A DNA stretch of 64,000 nt, from NCBI RefSeq assembly GCF_021532615.1, contig NZ_JAKGAQ010000002.1, positions 720,501-784,500 of the forward strand, read 5' to 3'. Below, piece after piece: positions 54,383-63,823 of this stretch. Position numbers and translations under genes: made by a program. This DNA comes from Octadecabacter dasysiphoniae (GTDB lineage Bacteria; Pseudomonadota; Alphaproteobacteria; Rhodobacterales; Rhodobacteraceae). The notes beneath the pieces are model-generated. The model was not told where the DNA came from. It was given only the letters and a program-made list of their open reading frames with translations, and made no database searches. How positions within the stretch are numbered: position 1 is the stretch's first letter; the number at the start of each line of letters is the position of its first letter.

Positions 54383-55531
54383 ATGGCAGATGGAGCCGGT
54401 TTCGGATCGTCCCTGACACCTGCCAAGCCTTTCGGTCTGCGCAACAAAATCATGGCGTCACGTAAGTTCCAAAGTTGGGCGGCGCGGTTCCCGTTGACCC
54501 GCCGGTTTGTGCGCCAAGAAGGCGATGCCTTGTTCGATTTGATGGCCGGATTTTGCCATTCACAAATCTTGATGGCGCTTGCTGAATTACAAATTCCCGA
54601 GGCCTTATTGGGCGGGCCTGTGGCAGTGGCGGACATTGCCAGCCAAACCAACATTCCGCCCGAACGGTTGCAGGTTTTGTTGCAAGGCGGGGCGTCGATC
54701 GGGGTGTTGAAATTGCGCAAAGGCGGTGTCGCGCTGACACGCCGTGGTGCGGCGTTTGCCACGGTGCCCGGGTTGTCTGCGATGGTGCGCCATCACCGTG
54801 CGTTTTACCGTGACCTTGAAGACCCTGTCGCGTTTTTCCGAGGGGAGACGACGACCGAACTGGCGGAAATCTGGCCTTATGTTTTTGGGGATACGTCCAA
54901 CATCGATTCAAAAACTGCGAGCGCCTATTCAGATCTGATGGCCCAAAGTCAGGCGTTGGTCGCGGAAGACACGCTGCGCATGGTCGATGTATCTGGCATC
55001 GACACGTTGATGGATGTGGGCGGCGGCACGGGCGCGTTTCTGGTTGCTGTTGGGCAGGTCAATCCGGACGTTAAATTGCGGCTGTTTGATTTGCCGTCCG
55101 TGGCACCAGACGCCGCATCGCGATTCGCCCAAGCGGGACTGTCAGACAGAACTGACACCCATTTGGGATCGTTTCGCGAAGACACCTTACCAGAAGGTGC
55201 GGATGCGATCAGCCTTATTCGGGTTCTTTTTGACCATTCGGACGACACCGTGCGCGCGCTTTTGGGGAAGGTATATGATGCCCTGCCCGAGGGTGGCCGC
55301 CTGATCGTGTCCGAGCCGATGAGCGGCGGAGCGACCCCGAACAAGGCCACTGATGGTTATTTTGCCCTTTATACCATGGCGATGCGGACGGGGCGGACCC
55401 GATCCGCAGCCGAGATTGTCAAGCTGGTGACAGAGGCGGGGTTTGGGCAGGTCACATCGCCCAAACCATTGCGCGCCTACGTCACGTCTGTGGTGATGGC
55501 GGTAAAGCCAACTTCGACGCTATCTGTCTAA
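54383..55531 (+). CDS. crtF: Demethylspheroidene O-methyltransferase
   Basis: 382-residue SAM-dependent enzyme that methylates the 1-hydroxyl of demethylspheroidene. The SAM site is LMDVGGGTGAFLVAVGQ near residue 210, followed by LFDLPSVAPDA and the catalytic-region RVLFDHSDDTVRALLGKV. The N-terminal dimerisation domain is typical of small-molecule O-methyltransferases. ATG 54383 follows the crtE stop by one base; an overlapping GTG at 54374 is possible. A PpsR-type site covers its stop codon. Confidence 0.94.
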   Translation: MADGAGFGSSLTPAKPFGLRNKIMASRKFQSWAARFPLTRRFVRQEGDALFDLMAGFCHSQILMALAELQIPEALLGGPVAVADIASQTNIPPERLQVLLQGGASIGVLKLRKGGVALTRRGAAFATVPGLSAMVRHHRAFYRDLEDPVAFFRGETTTELAEIWPYVFGDTSNIDSKTASAYSDLMAQSQALVAEDTLRMVDVSGIDTLMDVGGGTGAFLVAVGQVNPDVKLRLFDLPSVAPDAASRFAQAGLSDRTDTHLGSFREDTLPEGADAISLIRVLFDHSDDTVRALLGKVYDALPEGGRLIVSEPMSGGATPNKATDGYFALYTMAMRTGRTRSAAEIVKLVTEAGFGQVTSPKPLRAYVTSVVMAVKPTSTLSV

Positions 55532-55568
55532 TTTTATTGACAGCGTAATGTGTAAGGTTAAACTTACA
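55525..55568. promoter_or_regulatory. Tandem PpsR/CrtJ-type palindromes upstream of bchC
   Basis: Two exact TGT-N12-ACA sites, at 55525-55542 and 55551-55568, are 8 bases apart (26 bases centre to centre), matching the classic bchC arrangement in Rhodobacter. The first overlaps the end of crtF. A TTGACA hexamer at 55537-55542 could be a -35 element whose -10 would fall in the second site, so binding would block RNA polymerase. Confidence 0.82.
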
Positions 55569-55629
55569 CATGACAGAATGTCGCAATTGAGTCTGTAAGC
55601 CTCGGACAGCGACGCACCAGGGAACGAAG

Positions 55630-56571
55630 ATGCATTCAACCGCCGTCATGTTAGAAGGACCCCGCAAGCTGTCGCTTGCTGATGTCCGGCTTGTTGATCC
55701 GGGCGCGAATGATCTTGTGGTTGAGATCAAACATTCCGGCATTTCCACGGGTACAGAAAAACTATTTTACACGGGCGAGATGCCGCCGTTCCCCGGAATG
55801 GGCTATCCGCTGGTCCCGGGATACGAGGCCGCTGGCGAAGTCGTTGAGGCAAGTGCCGGTTCCGGTTTCAAAGTTGGCGATCATGTTTTTGTGCCGGGCG
55901 CGAATTGTTATGATGGCGCGTTTGGTTTGTTTGGTGGATCGTCGTCACGTTTGATCACAGCGCCTGAGCGTGTTTCGCGGATTGATGCTGGTCTGGGTGC
56001 GCAGGGCGCGTTGTTGGCTTTGGCCGCAACCGCCCGTCACGCGATGGCCGGACAGGGCAAAACGGTTCCTGATTTGATTGTTGGCCACGGTGTCCTCGGG
56101 CGTCTGCTGGCCCGTTTGACGATTGCGGCTGGTGCGCCTGCGCCGACGGTTTGGGAAATTGATGAAACCCGTCAGGCCGGCGCTGTTGGTTATGACGTCA
56201 TTCATCCCGACGCGGACGAGCGCCGCGACTATCAGTGCATTTACGATGCGTCCGGCAACGGTGCGCTGCTGAATGATCTGGTTGGGCGCATCGTTAAGGG
56301 CGGTGAGATTGTTCTTGCCGGCTTCTACACCCAGCCTTTGAATTTCGCATTTCCGCCGGCCTTTATGAAAGAGGCGCGGTTCCGGATTGCTGCGGAATGG
56401 AATGCTGACGATTTGATCGCCACGCGCGCGCTGGTCGAAGGCGGCGGGCTGTCACTGGACGGACTTATTACACACGAACGTAACGCTGCGGATGCGTCGG
56501 ATGCCTACGAACAGGCGTTCACCGACCCCGCTTGCCTTAAAATGATCCTCGATTGGAGTGCTATTCAATGA
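55630..56571 (+). CDS. bchC: 3-Hydroxyethyl bacteriochlorophyllide a dehydrogenase
   Basis: 313-residue alcohol dehydrogenase-like enzyme that oxidises the C3 hydroxyethyl group to acetyl in bacteriochlorophyll a synthesis. The N-terminal part has [37 protein letters not shown], a zinc-free variant of the alcohol dehydrogenase fold. The nucleotide region [17 protein letters not shown] is near residue 154. It is first gene of the bchCXYZ-puf string. Its stop overlaps the bchX start (ATGA). Confidence 0.95.
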   Translation: MHSTAVMLEGPRKLSLADVRLVDPGANDLVVEIKHSGISTGTEKLFYTGEMPPFPGMGYPLVPGYEAAGEVVEASAGSGFKVGDHVFVPGANCYDGAFGLFGGSSSRLITAPERVSRIDAGLGAQGALLALAATARHAMAGQGKTVPDLIVGHGVLGRLLARLTIAAGAPAPTVWEIDETRQAGAVGYDVIHPDADERRDYQCIYDASGNGALLNDLVGRIVKGGEIVLAGFYTQPLNFAFPPAFMKEARFRIAAEWNADDLIATRALVEGGGLSLDGLITHERNAADASDAYEQAFTDPACLKMILDWSAIQ

Positions 56572-57572
56572 AAGACGAAATCCCGAACCTGAAGGACTTC
56601 GATCAGCGGCTTCGTGATGAGGCAAATGAAGACGCGACGCTTGAGGTGCCGCAGGGTGAACCCACGTCCAAGACACAGATCATTGCGATTTATGGTAAGG
56701 GCGGGATCGGTAAATCCTTCACGCTCGCCAACCTCAGCCACATGATGGCAGAGCAGGGCAAACGCGTGTTGTTGATCGGGTGTGATCCGAAATCCGACAC
56801 CACATCGCTGCTGTTTGGCGGTAAAGCCTGCCCGACGATTATTGAAACATCGAGCAAGAAAAAGCTTGCGGGTGAAGAAGTGAAAATCGGCGACGTTTGC
56901 TTTAAGCGCGGCGGTGTTTTCGCGATGGAGCTTGGTGGGCCCGAGGTTGGCCGTGGTTGCGGCGGACGTGGCATTATCCACGGGTTTGAATTGCTTGAAA
57001 AGCTGGGGTTCCACGATTGGGATTTCGATTACGTCCTTCTCGATTTCTTGGGCGACGTCGTGTGTGGTGGCTTTGGTCTGCCAATCGCGCGGGACATGGC
57101 GCAAAAGGTTATCCTTGTCGCGTCCAACGATTTGCAGTCGCTTTATGTGGCCAACAACGTGTGTTCCGCCGTGGAATATTTCCGCAAGCTGGGCGGCAAT
57201 GTCGGCGTTGCGGGCCTCGTGATCAACAAGGATGACGGATCAGGTGAGGCGCAGGCGTTTGCCAAGGCTGTTGATATTCCGGTCCTTGCGTCGATTCCGC
57301 AAAATGATGATTTGCGCAAGAAATCGGCGAACTATCAGATTGTTGGCACGGCTGAATCCGAGTGGGGCGATATGTTTGCCGCCCTTGGTGACAATGTTGC
57401 GGTCGCCCCGCCAATGCGCCCGTCTGCCCTGAACCAAGACGAACTGCTTGAGCTGTTTGACGGGTCCGAAACCGGTGCGGGATACGAATTGGTCCCCGCG
57501 ACTGACATGGATATGCGCGGCAAGAACGCAGAGCCGAAAGCATCGTTGGAAGTGGTCTATGATGATGCATGA
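56568..57572 (+). CDS. bchX: Chlorophyllide a reductase iron protein subunit X
   Basis: 334-residue NifH-like Fe-S ATPase that donates electrons to BchYZ to reduce ring B of chlorophyllide a. The P-loop [16 protein letters not shown] is at residues 42-57. The two cluster cysteines lie in VGRGCGGRG and [10 protein letters not shown], and [12 protein letters not shown] is the switch region. The last 60 residues are a C-terminal extension typical of BchX. ATG 56568 overlaps the bchC stop. A small reading frame begins inside its last four codons. Confidence 0.97.
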   Translation: MKDEIPNLKDFDQRLRDEANEDATLEVPQGEPTSKTQIIAIYGKGGIGKSFTLANLSHMMAEQGKRVLLIGCDPKSDTTSLLFGGKACPTIIETSSKKKLAGEEVKIGDVCFKRGGVFAMELGGPEVGRGCGGRGIIHGFELLEKLGFHDWDFDYVLLDFLGDVVCGGFGLPIARDMAQKVILVASNDLQSLYVANNVCSAVEYFRKLGGNVGVAGLVINKDDGSGEAQAFAKAVDIPVLASIPQNDDLRKKSANYQIVGTAESEWGDMFAALGDNVAVAPPMRPSALNQDELLELFDGSETGAGYELVPATDMDMRGKNAEPKASLEVVYDDA

Positions 57573-57762
57573 TCCTGTTAAATCCGTCAGCGCGGCATTC
57601 GATCTGAAGTCCCGATTGACCGACAGTCTTGTTCACGGCGCAAAAATCTTGACCGAAGCCACGCGCAGTTCCACCGAGCAGACTAGCAAGCGGTTGTCTT
57701 GCAGCGCAGAGGCGACCACGCGATCGCGCGGGCTGATGGATAAGTTGGTACACGTTAAATGA
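57562..57762 (+). CDS. Unrecognised 66-residue protein coupled between bchX and bchY
   Basis: The frame starts at ATG 57562 (or 57565), overlapping the bchX stop by 11 (or 8) bases, with GGAAG nine bases upstream. It ends at TGA 57760-57762, overlapping the bchY ATG (ATGA). The product is soluble, basic and predicted mostly helical (for example FDLKSRLTDSLVHGAKILTE), with one Cys and no membrane span or known motif. bchX and bchY are 186 bases apart, so the insert is real. bchY itself has only a weak ribosome binding site, so reading through this frame may drive bchY translation. I do not recognise a family. Confidence 0.6.
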   Translation: MMHDPVKSVSAAFDLKSRLTDSLVHGAKILTEATRSSTEQTSKRLSCSAEATTRSRGLMDKLVHVK

Positions 57763-59327
57763 CCGAAACGCGGGATACATATCGCGTTGCCTACGATGAG
57801 GCGGGGGAGGTCGAAGTGGTTTCGGCCCCTGACGCCGTTCTGGATGCGGAATCCGAAAAACTGGGCTGTCATTCCGGTACTGAAATGGCCGATGCCGCAC
57901 GTGCTGCCGGCCAGTCCGAGATCATGGATCAATTCGCCAAAGATTATCCCATGGGCCCCCACGACCGCCCGCAATCCATGTGCCCTGCATTCGGGTCGTT
58001 GCGTGTAGGTTTGCGGATGCGGCGCACGGCGACGATCCTGTCCGGTTCTGCCTGTTGTGTGTACGGCCTGACGTTCGTGTCCCATTTCTACGGTGCGCGT
58101 CGTTCTGTTGGCTATGTGCCGTTCAATTCTGAAACCCTTGTTACGGGGAAACTGTTCGAGGACATCCGCGAGAGCGTGCATGACCTTGCTGACCCAGAGA
58201 AATTAGACGCCATTGTAGTGACGAACCTTTGTGTACCGTCGGCGTCCGGTGTTCCGCTTCGGCTCTTGCCGAGCGAAATCAACGGCGTGCGCATCGTCGG
58301 GATCGACGTGCCGGGCTTCGGTATTCCGACCCACGCTGAGGCCAAGGATGTCTTGGCCGGTGCGATGCTGAATTACGCCCGTACCGAGATTGAGGCAGGC
58401 CCTGTTGCGGCCCCCGCATCCGGTAAATCCGATCGCCCGCAGGTCGCGTTACTGGGTGAAATGTTCCCCGCTGATCCGATGATGATCGGTGCGATGCTGG
58501 CCCCGATGGGTCTGGCCGCTGGGCCGGTTGTGCCCTGCCGTGAATGGCGTGAACTCTATGCCGCGCTTGATTGTGGTGTCGTTGCGGCGATCCACCCGTT
58601 TTATACTGCAAGCGTCCGTGAATTTGAGGCCGCTGGCCGCAAGGTTGTCGGTTCGGCCCCCGTTGGCCGCGATGGCACGATGACGTGGCTTGCCAATATC
58701 GGGGAGGCCTATGACGTCCCCAAAGATCAAATCGCTGCTGCGCAAAACGCGTTTTTGCCTGCGATTGATGGTGCGCTGCAGGGTGCCCGTGTGAATGGCA
58801 CGATCACTGTGTCTGGCTACGAGGGTTCCGAACTCCTGGTGGCGCGTCTGTTGATCGAAAGCGGGGCGAATGTTCCGTATGTTGGTACGGCTTGTCCCAA
58901 GACGGCGTGGAATATTGCCGACAAAGAATGGCTTGAGGCTAAGGGTGTGAAGGTCAAATTCCGCGCGTCATTGGAAGATGACTGCGCGGCGATGGAAGCG
59001 ATCCGCCCTGATTTGGCGATTGGCACGACGCCTGTTGTTCAAAAGGGCAAAGAGCTGGGCATTCCGTCCCTGTATTTCACCAACCTGATTTCGGCGCGTC
59101 CGCTTATGGGCCCTGCTGGTGCCGGGTCTTTGCAAGAGGTCGTGAATGCGGCCATGGGTAACAAGGCCCGCATGGATCATATGCGCGAATTCTTTGAAGG
59201 CGTGGGCCATGGTGACACGGCTGGCGTTTGGGAAGGATCCCCCAACGTGCGGGACGATTTCCGCGCCTTGAATACAAAGAAACTTGAACGTGCCGCGAAA
59301 GCCGCCAAAGCAGCGGAGATGATCTGA
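57759..59327 (+). CDS. bchY: Chlorophyllide a reductase subunit Y
   Basis: 522-residue NifD/NifK-like subunit; BchY and BchZ form the catalytic core that reduces the C7=C8 bond of chlorophyllide a. Cysteines that should bind the shared 4Fe-4S cluster are visible in [12 protein letters not shown] (near residue 72), [10 protein letters not shown] and [12 protein letters not shown]. Later blocks include [19 protein letters not shown] and [23 protein letters not shown]. The ATG overlaps the preceding small frame. The stop overlaps bchZ by one base (TGATG). Confidence 0.97.
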   Translation: MTETRDTYRVAYDEAGEVEVVSAPDAVLDAESEKLGCHSGTEMADAARAAGQSEIMDQFAKDYPMGPHDRPQSMCPAFGSLRVGLRMRRTATILSGSACCVYGLTFVSHFYGARRSVGYVPFNSETLVTGKLFEDIRESVHDLADPEKLDAIVVTNLCVPSASGVPLRLLPSEINGVRIVGIDVPGFGIPTHAEAKDVLAGAMLNYARTEIEAGPVAAPASGKSDRPQVALLGEMFPADPMMIGAMLAPMGLAAGPVVPCREWRELYAALDCGVVAAIHPFYTASVREFEAAGRKVVGSAPVGRDGTMTWLANIGEAYDVPKDQIAAAQNAFLPAIDGALQGARVNGTITVSGYEGSELLVARLLIESGANVPYVGTACPKTAWNIADKEWLEAKGVKVKFRASLEDDCAAMEAIRPDLAIGTTPVVQKGKELGIPSLYFTNLISARPLMGPAGAGSLQEVVNAAMGNKARMDHMREFFEGVGHGDTAGVWEGSPNVRDDFRALNTKKLERAAKAAKAAEMI

Positions 59328-60793
59328 TGCTCGTTCAGGATCATGATCGCGCGGGCGGATACTGGGGCGCTGTTTATGCGTTCTGTGCTGTAAAGGGTTT
59401 GCAGTGCGTTATCGATGGTCCGGTGGGGTGCGAAAACCTGCCTGTGACGTCTGTGTTGCATTATACCGATGCTTTGCCGCCCCACGAATTGCCTATTGTG
59501 GTGACAGGTCTTGGCGAAGAAGAACTAGGCCGTGATGGCACCGAAGGCGCGATGAAACGTGCTTGGGACACGCTTGATCCTGCATTGCCTGCGGTTGTTG
59601 TGACCGGTTCGATTGCTGAAATGATCGGCGGGGGCGTGACCCCTGCGGGCACCAACATCCAACGCTTTTTGCCGCGCACCATTGATGAAGACCAGTGGGA
59701 AGCAGCGGACCGTGCGATGACGTGGATCTTTACCGAATTTGGGATGACCAAGGGTCGTATGCCGAAAGAAGTGAAGCGCGAAGATCATGATCTGCCGCGC
59801 GTCAATATTCTTGGGCCAATGTATGGCACGTTCAATATGCCGTCCGATCTGGCGGAAATCCGTCGTTTGGTTGAAGGCATTGGTGCCGAAGTGAACATGG
59901 TCATGCCGCTTGGCGCGCATGTCGCTGAAATGCGCAATCTGGTGAACGCCGACGTGAACATTTGCATGTATCGCGAATTCGGGCGCGGGCTGTGCGAGGT
60001 TTTGGACAAGCCGTATTTACAAGCGCCGATCGGTATTGAGAGCACGACAAAATTCCTGCGCAAGCTGGGTGAGTTGCTGGGCCTTGACCCGGAGCCGTTC
60101 ATCGAGCGTGAAAAACATTCCACCATCAAACCCGTTTGGGATTTGTGGCGGTCCGTGACGCAGGACTTTTTTGCGACGGCGTCTTTCGCGGTGGTGGCGA
60201 ATGAAACCTACACACGCGGGATGCGAAAATTCCTTGAGGATGATCTTGGCCTGCCCTGTGCGTTTGCCGTGGCGCGGACCCGCGGCAAGAAGACCAACAA
60301 TGATCAGGTGCGCGCGGACATGCATGCCAAACGCCCGTTGATCGTGTTCGGGTCGATCAACGAAAAGATGTATCTGGCCGAGATGAAGGCGGGCTTTGGC
60401 CCATCACCGACGTTCATCCCTGCAAGCTTCCCCGGTGCTGCGATCCGCCGTGCGACAGGCACACCGTTTATGGGCTACGCTGGCGCGACCTACATGGTCC
60501 AAGAAGTCTGCAACGGACTGTTTGATGCGCTGTTCCACATCCTGCCTTTGGGCACGGACATGGACGCCGCCGAGGCCACACCAACAAATCTGCGACGTGA
60601 TTTCCCGTGGGACGAGGACGCCGCGCGCGCCTTGGACGCGATTGTCGCAACACACCCCATTCTGACCCGTATTTCAGCAGCAAAAACGCTGCGCGATGCG
60701 GCTGAGAAATCTGCGTTGGAGGACGGCGCAGAACGAGTGGTCCTTGAGACCGTTCAAAGATTGCAACCTGCCAATGGAGGGCAAAACGCATGA
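59327..60793 (+). CDS. bchZ: Chlorophyllide a reductase subunit Z
   Basis: 488-residue partner of BchY. The N-terminal [22 protein letters not shown] and [25 protein letters not shown] hold the cluster-region Cys and conserved pigment-site residues. [14 protein letters not shown] and [15 protein letters not shown]-like C-terminal blocks are family typical. It is the last bch gene before puf. Its 3' end overlaps the pufQ start (ATGA). In Rhodobacter a puf promoter lies upstream of pufQ, which would place it inside this gene. Confidence 0.96.
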   Translation: MLVQDHDRAGGYWGAVYAFCAVKGLQCVIDGPVGCENLPVTSVLHYTDALPPHELPIVVTGLGEEELGRDGTEGAMKRAWDTLDPALPAVVVTGSIAEMIGGGVTPAGTNIQRFLPRTIDEDQWEAADRAMTWIFTEFGMTKGRMPKEVKREDHDLPRVNILGPMYGTFNMPSDLAEIRRLVEGIGAEVNMVMPLGAHVAEMRNLVNADVNICMYREFGRGLCEVLDKPYLQAPIGIESTTKFLRKLGELLGLDPEPFIEREKHSTIKPVWDLWRSVTQDFFATASFAVVANETYTRGMRKFLEDDLGLPCAFAVARTRGKKTNNDQVRADMHAKRPLIVFGSINEKMYLAEMKAGFGPSPTFIPASFPGAAIRRATGTPFMGYAGATYMVQEVCNGLFDALFHILPLGTDMDAAEATPTNLRRDFPWDEDAARALDAIVATHPILTRISAAKTLRDAAEKSALEDGAERVVLETVQRLQPANGGQNA

Positions 60794-61014
60794 CCGACTT
60801 TACCAACAACAGCCAATCAGAACCGCGCAGCACCAATGCGGCGAAACGTGAATATGGCGCGTACTTCGCGATCATATTTATGGCGTGCCTGCCTTTGGCG
60901 CTGTTCACGTGGATTTTGTTCACGGCCCGTAATTTCCGCCTGCCTGAGAAAGACCCGGTGCAAGCCGCATGGTCCCAGGCTGGTATTATCACACCGATGA
61001 TCTTCAACGCCTGA
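60790..61014 (+). CDS. pufQ: PufQ, bacteriochlorophyll trafficking/assembly protein
   Basis: 74-residue protein with one membrane helix (about residues 20-42, [23 protein letters not shown]). The family ending is [17 protein letters not shown], matching the Rhodobacter PufQ pattern AWREAGEITPEIF. It is thought to affect tetrapyrrole flow and pigment-protein assembly; the mechanism is unsettled. Its ATG overlaps the bchZ stop. 123 bases separate it from pufB and include a strong hairpin. Confidence 0.92.
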   Translation: MTDFTNNSQSEPRSTNAAKREYGAYFAIIFMACLPLALFTWILFTARNFRLPEKDPVQAAWSQAGIITPMIFNA

Positions 61015-61063
61015 AGTCTTTCGGACACCAATTCGCTGACCCTTTCCGGGGAACGTGATGCAG

Positions 61064-61084
61064 GACAGGGGATGAGCCCCTGTC
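61064..61084 (+). other. Hairpin in the pufQ-pufB leader
   Basis: A perfect 8-bp stem, GACAGGGG (61064-61071) and CCCCTGTC (61077-61084), with loop ATGAG, lies about 50 bases before pufB. In Rhodobacter the puf message is processed between pufQ and pufB, and structures here protect the 5' end of the pufBA and pufBALMX RNAs. The same role is inferred. Confidence 0.55.
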
Positions 61085-61137
61085 GTAGCCCTGTCGCGGG
61101 GAATACGCGGCGTTAGTTTTTGTAAGGAGTATATTAC

Positions 61138-61293
61138 ATGGCTGACAAAACTGATCTGTCCTTCACAGGTCTCACTGACGAGCAAGCCCAGGAGCTGCAT
61201 TCGGTGTACATGAGCGGGTTTACGGTTTTCACAATCGTAGCCGTCGTTGCTCACGTTCTCACCTATATCAAGCTTCCTTGGTTCGCTTGGTAA
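61138..61293 (+). CDS. pufB: Light-harvesting 1 (core antenna) beta subunit
   Basis: 51-residue LH1 beta polypeptide ([20 protein letters not shown] at the start). The bacteriochlorophyll ligand is His in [14 protein letters not shown], with the typical aromatic end PWFAW. One membrane helix spans about residues 21-43. The ATG has AAGGAG ten bases upstream, a strong site that fits a highly translated antenna gene. pufA follows after 14 bases. Confidence 0.97.
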   Translation: MADKTDLSFTGLTDEQAQELHSVYMSGFTVFTIVAVVAHVLTYIKLPWFAW

Positions 61294-61307
61294 AGGAGTC
61301 CTAAGCA

Positions 61308-61466
61308 ATGGCACAGTTTTACAAGATCTGGCTGATCTTTGACCCCCGTCGCGTTTTCGTGGCGCAGGGTGTTTTCCTCTTCTTGCTGGCTGCGATGATT
61401 CACCTCGTCCTGCTCAGCAATCCGGAAACCAACTGGTTTACCCAAGCGTTCGGCGCAATGGAATAA
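61308..61466 (+). CDS. pufA: Light-harvesting 1 (core antenna) alpha subunit
   Basis: 52-residue LH1 alpha polypeptide. It starts [20 protein letters not shown], where FDPRR marks the start of the membrane helix. The bacteriochlorophyll ligand is the His in [10 protein letters not shown], followed by NPETNWF. A strong AAGGAG overlaps the pufB stop region. The gap to pufL holds two hairpins that may protect the pufBA message. Confidence 0.97.
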   Translation: MAQFYKIWLIFDPRRVFVAQGVFLFLLAAMIHLVLLSNPETNWFTQAFGAME

Positions 61467-61468
61467 GC

Positions 61469-61528
61469 CAGCTGCACACAGCTGACTGAAGATAGTCGCG
61501 GGCGGGCCGTTCACCGTTTCGCCCGTGG
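61469..61528 (+). other. pufA-pufL intercistronic hairpins
   Basis: Two stems: CAGCTG (61469-61474) with CAGCTG (61479-61484), loop CACA; and CGGGCG (61499-61504) with CGCCCG (61520-61525), extended by a G-T and a C-G pair. In Rhodobacter capsulatus hairpins at this place slow 3' decay of pufBA RNA and raise antenna over reaction-centre synthesis. Confidence 0.65.
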
Positions 61529-61595
61529 CAAACCAACCGACAGAACCGGCGACATGAACGCGATCGCGCCATGCCGCATTATAAGGAGTTTGAAG

Positions 61596-62444
61596 ATGGC
61601 AATGCTCACCTTCGAAAGAAAATACCGCGTCCGAGGCGGGACGCTGGTCGGCGGTGATCTGTTCGACTTTTGGGTGGGGCCGTTTTACGTCGGCTTCTTC
61701 GGGGTCACGACATTTTTCTTCGCCGCCCTTGGCACGATACTGATTTTCTATGGGGCCGCATTGGGCGACACATGGAATCCCTGGTTGATTTCGATCAACC
61801 CACCGTCGCTTGACGTTGGCCTTGGCATGGCGCCACTGGCCGAAGGCGGGCTTTGGCAAATTATCACAATCTGCGCGATTGGTGCCTTCGTAAGTTGGGC
61901 CCTGCGCGAGGTGGAGATCTGCCGCAAGCTGGGCATGGGATATCACGTTCCGGCTGCATTCGGTGTGGCGATCTTTGCCTATGTGACGCTGGTGGTGATC
62001 CGCCCCGTCCTGATGGGCGCATGGGGGCATGGCTTTCCGTACGGGATTTTCAGCCACCTCGATTGGGTGAACAACGTGGGCTATGCCTACGGTAACTTCC
62101 ACTACAACCCGGCGCATATGATCGCGATCACGTTCTTCTTTACGACGTGTTTTGCACTGGCGCTGCACGGATCGCTTGTTTTGTCTGCGGTGAACCCCGC
62201 CAAAGGCGAAGAGGTGAAATCACCGGACCACGAAGACACCTATTTCCGTGATCTGATCGGTTATTCGATCGGGCCATTGGGCATCCACCGCTTGGGCTTG
62301 TTCCTCGCGCTGAGTGCAGGTTTCTGGAGTGCGATCTGTATCGTGATTTCGGGCACCATCTGGTTCGATGAATGGATCGTGTGGTGGTATGGCTGGGTCG
62401 ACCTTCCGATCTGGATTGACCTTGAAGGAGGCGTCAATGGCTGA
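61596..62444 (+). CDS. pufL: Photosynthetic reaction centre L subunit
   Basis: 282-residue membrane subunit that, with M, holds the special pair, pheophytins and quinones. The start [20 protein letters not shown] was chosen because it matches the family; the frame is open 14 codons further but without a better site, and AAGGAG precedes this ATG. Five helices are visible. Histidine ligands lie in [15 protein letters not shown] and [11 protein letters not shown], and the iron/QB-region His in [12 protein letters not shown]. It overlaps pufM by 8 bases. Confidence 0.98.
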   Translation: MAMLTFERKYRVRGGTLVGGDLFDFWVGPFYVGFFGVTTFFFAALGTILIFYGAALGDTWNPWLISINPPSLDVGLGMAPLAEGGLWQIITICAIGAFVSWALREVEICRKLGMGYHVPAAFGVAIFAYVTLVVIRPVLMGAWGHGFPYGIFSHLDWVNNVGYAYGNFHYNPAHMIAITFFFTTCFALALHGSLVLSAVNPAKGEEVKSPDHEDTYFRDLIGYSIGPLGIHRLGLFLALSAGFWSAICIVISGTIWFDEWIVWWYGWVDLPIWIDLEGGVNG

Positions 62445-63354
62445 GTATCAAAACATCTTCACTCAGGTGCAGGTCGCTGGACCGCCTGAGATGGGCATGG
62501 GTGAAAACCTTGCGGGTGCGCGTTCGAACGGTGCGACGATATCCAAGCTGGCAGGCCTGTTTGGCAATGCGCAGATTGGTCCTATCCACCTTGGGATGTT
62601 CGGTGTCATTTCGATGATCACCGGTCTGATCTGGTTCGTCATCATCGGGTTCAACTTTTGGGCGCAGGCTGGTTGGTCTCCGGGCGTTTTTGCCCGCGAT
62701 CTGTTCTGGTTTTCGCTTGAGCCGCCATCGCCCGAATACGGTCTTGGCTTTGCGCCGCTGGCCGAAGGCGGTTGGTGGTTGATTGCCAGCTTCTTCTTCC
62801 TTGTCAGTTTGTCATGCTGGTGGATCCGCACCTATTTGCGGGCCGAAGAACTGGGCATGGGCAAACACGTTGCGTGGGCTTTTGCCTCTGCGTTGTGGCT
62901 GGTCCTTGTGTTGGGTCTGTTCCGCCCCATTCTGATGGGATCATGGTCTGAGGCTGTGCCTTACGGCGTGTTCAGCCATCTTGATTGGACGAACCTGTTT
63001 TCGATCACTTACGGCAACCTGTTCTACAACCCGTTCCACGCGCTTAGCATTGCGTTCCTTTATGGATCCGCCCTGTTATTTGCGATGCACGGTGCGACGA
63101 TCCTCGCGGTGTCCCGTTTCGGTGGCGAACGTGAGATCGAACAGATCGTGGACCGTGGAACAGCTTCTGAACGCGCTGCTTTGTTCTGGCGCTGGACGAT
63201 GGGTTTCAATGCAACGATGGAAGGTATCCACCGTTGGGCATGGTGGTTCGCAGTTCTGACAACGCTGACTGGCGGTATCGGAATTCTGCTGACCGGCACG
63301 GTTGTCGACAACTGGTACGTGTGGGCCCAGCTCCACGGCTACGCACCGATGTAA
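62437..63354 (+). CDS. pufM: Photosynthetic reaction centre M subunit
   Basis: 305-residue partner of PufL. It starts [20 protein letters not shown], the standard PufM N-terminus, at ATG 62437 inside the last codons of pufL, with GGAGG just upstream. Five membrane helices follow. Ligand histidines lie in [15 protein letters not shown] and [12 protein letters not shown]; the iron ligands are in [13 protein letters not shown]. The protein ends soon after the last helix (LHGYAPM), so there is no C-terminal extension. Confidence 0.98.
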   Translation: MAEYQNIFTQVQVAGPPEMGMGENLAGARSNGATISKLAGLFGNAQIGPIHLGMFGVISMITGLIWFVIIGFNFWAQAGWSPGVFARDLFWFSLEPPSPEYGLGFAPLAEGGWWLIASFFFLVSLSCWWIRTYLRAEELGMGKHVAWAFASALWLVLVLGLFRPILMGSWSEAVPYGVFSHLDWTNLFSITYGNLFYNPFHALSIAFLYGSALLFAMHGATILAVSRFGGEREIEQIVDRGTASERAALFWRWTMGFNATMEGIHRWAWWFAVLTTLTGGIGILLTGTVVDNWYVWAQLHGYAPM

Positions 63355-63370
63355 TCGAGAGGATAGTTAC

Positions 63371-63619
63371 ATGAGCGATCAAGACCAAAACGACTATCTG
63401 CGCACAAGCAATGGTGACTTTCGCCTTACGGCGGACGTGACGGCCCTGATGTTGAAGGGTGCGGGCTATGCCGCGATCTTCTGTCTGGTGCTTGGCCTTG
63501 CCTACGCCGTGTTGATCGGGATTTCGAACGTGCTGCCGGAAGACAGCAAGTTTGCACCTGATCCAACACCGACGTCGATGATGATCATCGATGCCGATGG
63601 CACGCGCACACTGATCTGA
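63371..63619 (+). CDS. pufX: PufX, core-complex organising protein
   Basis: 82-residue protein, the same length as Rhodobacter sphaeroides PufX. It has a polar N-terminus and one membrane helix that starts LMLKGAGYAAIFCLVLGLAY, where KGAG(Y/W)A is the shared motif. A conserved LP...APDPTP turn follows, then a hydrophilic tail. PufX opens the LH1 ring for quinone exchange and often dimerises the core. Overall identity looks low, so the call rests on motif, length and position 16 bases after pufM, where pufC would otherwise lie. Confidence 0.88.
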   Translation: MSDQDQNDYLRTSNGDFRLTADVTALMLKGAGYAAIFCLVLGLAYAVLIGISNVLPEDSKFAPDPTPTSMMIIDADGTRTLI

Positions 63620-63625
63620 GGATGA

Positions 63626-63773
63626 GGGCGGGATAGCCCCCGCCCGCCTCACCCGGAGTTTGGGCCCTGTTCCCTGGGTCCAAGCGTCAGAATGTTTGTC
63701 TAGGCGGGCATTCTGGTTCCCTTCCTGTTGGCTACAGGAAATCGGTGCCGTGGGAGTTTACGCTTCCACGGCA
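63626..63773 (+). terminator. Cluster of four hairpins at the end of the puf operon
   Basis: Four stems follow pufX: GGGCGGG/CCCGCCC (63626-63645), TTGGGCCC/GGGTCCAA with one wobble (63660-63683), TTCCTGT/ACAGGAA (63722-63740) and TGCCGTGG/CCACGGCA (63746-63773). None has a long T run, so they may act as 3' stability structures and leaky terminators between puf and dxs. Confidence 0.6.
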
Positions 63774-63823
63774 TCACTCGTTTCAGGGAACATTTCTAGG
63801 GAACCTATTGAGGAAAAATTGCC

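Noticed and set aside
55594-55608. TGT-N9-ACA near bchC, a possible third PpsR site
   Set aside because: The spacer is 9 rather than 12 bases, so it does not fit the consensus, although two good sites lie next to it.
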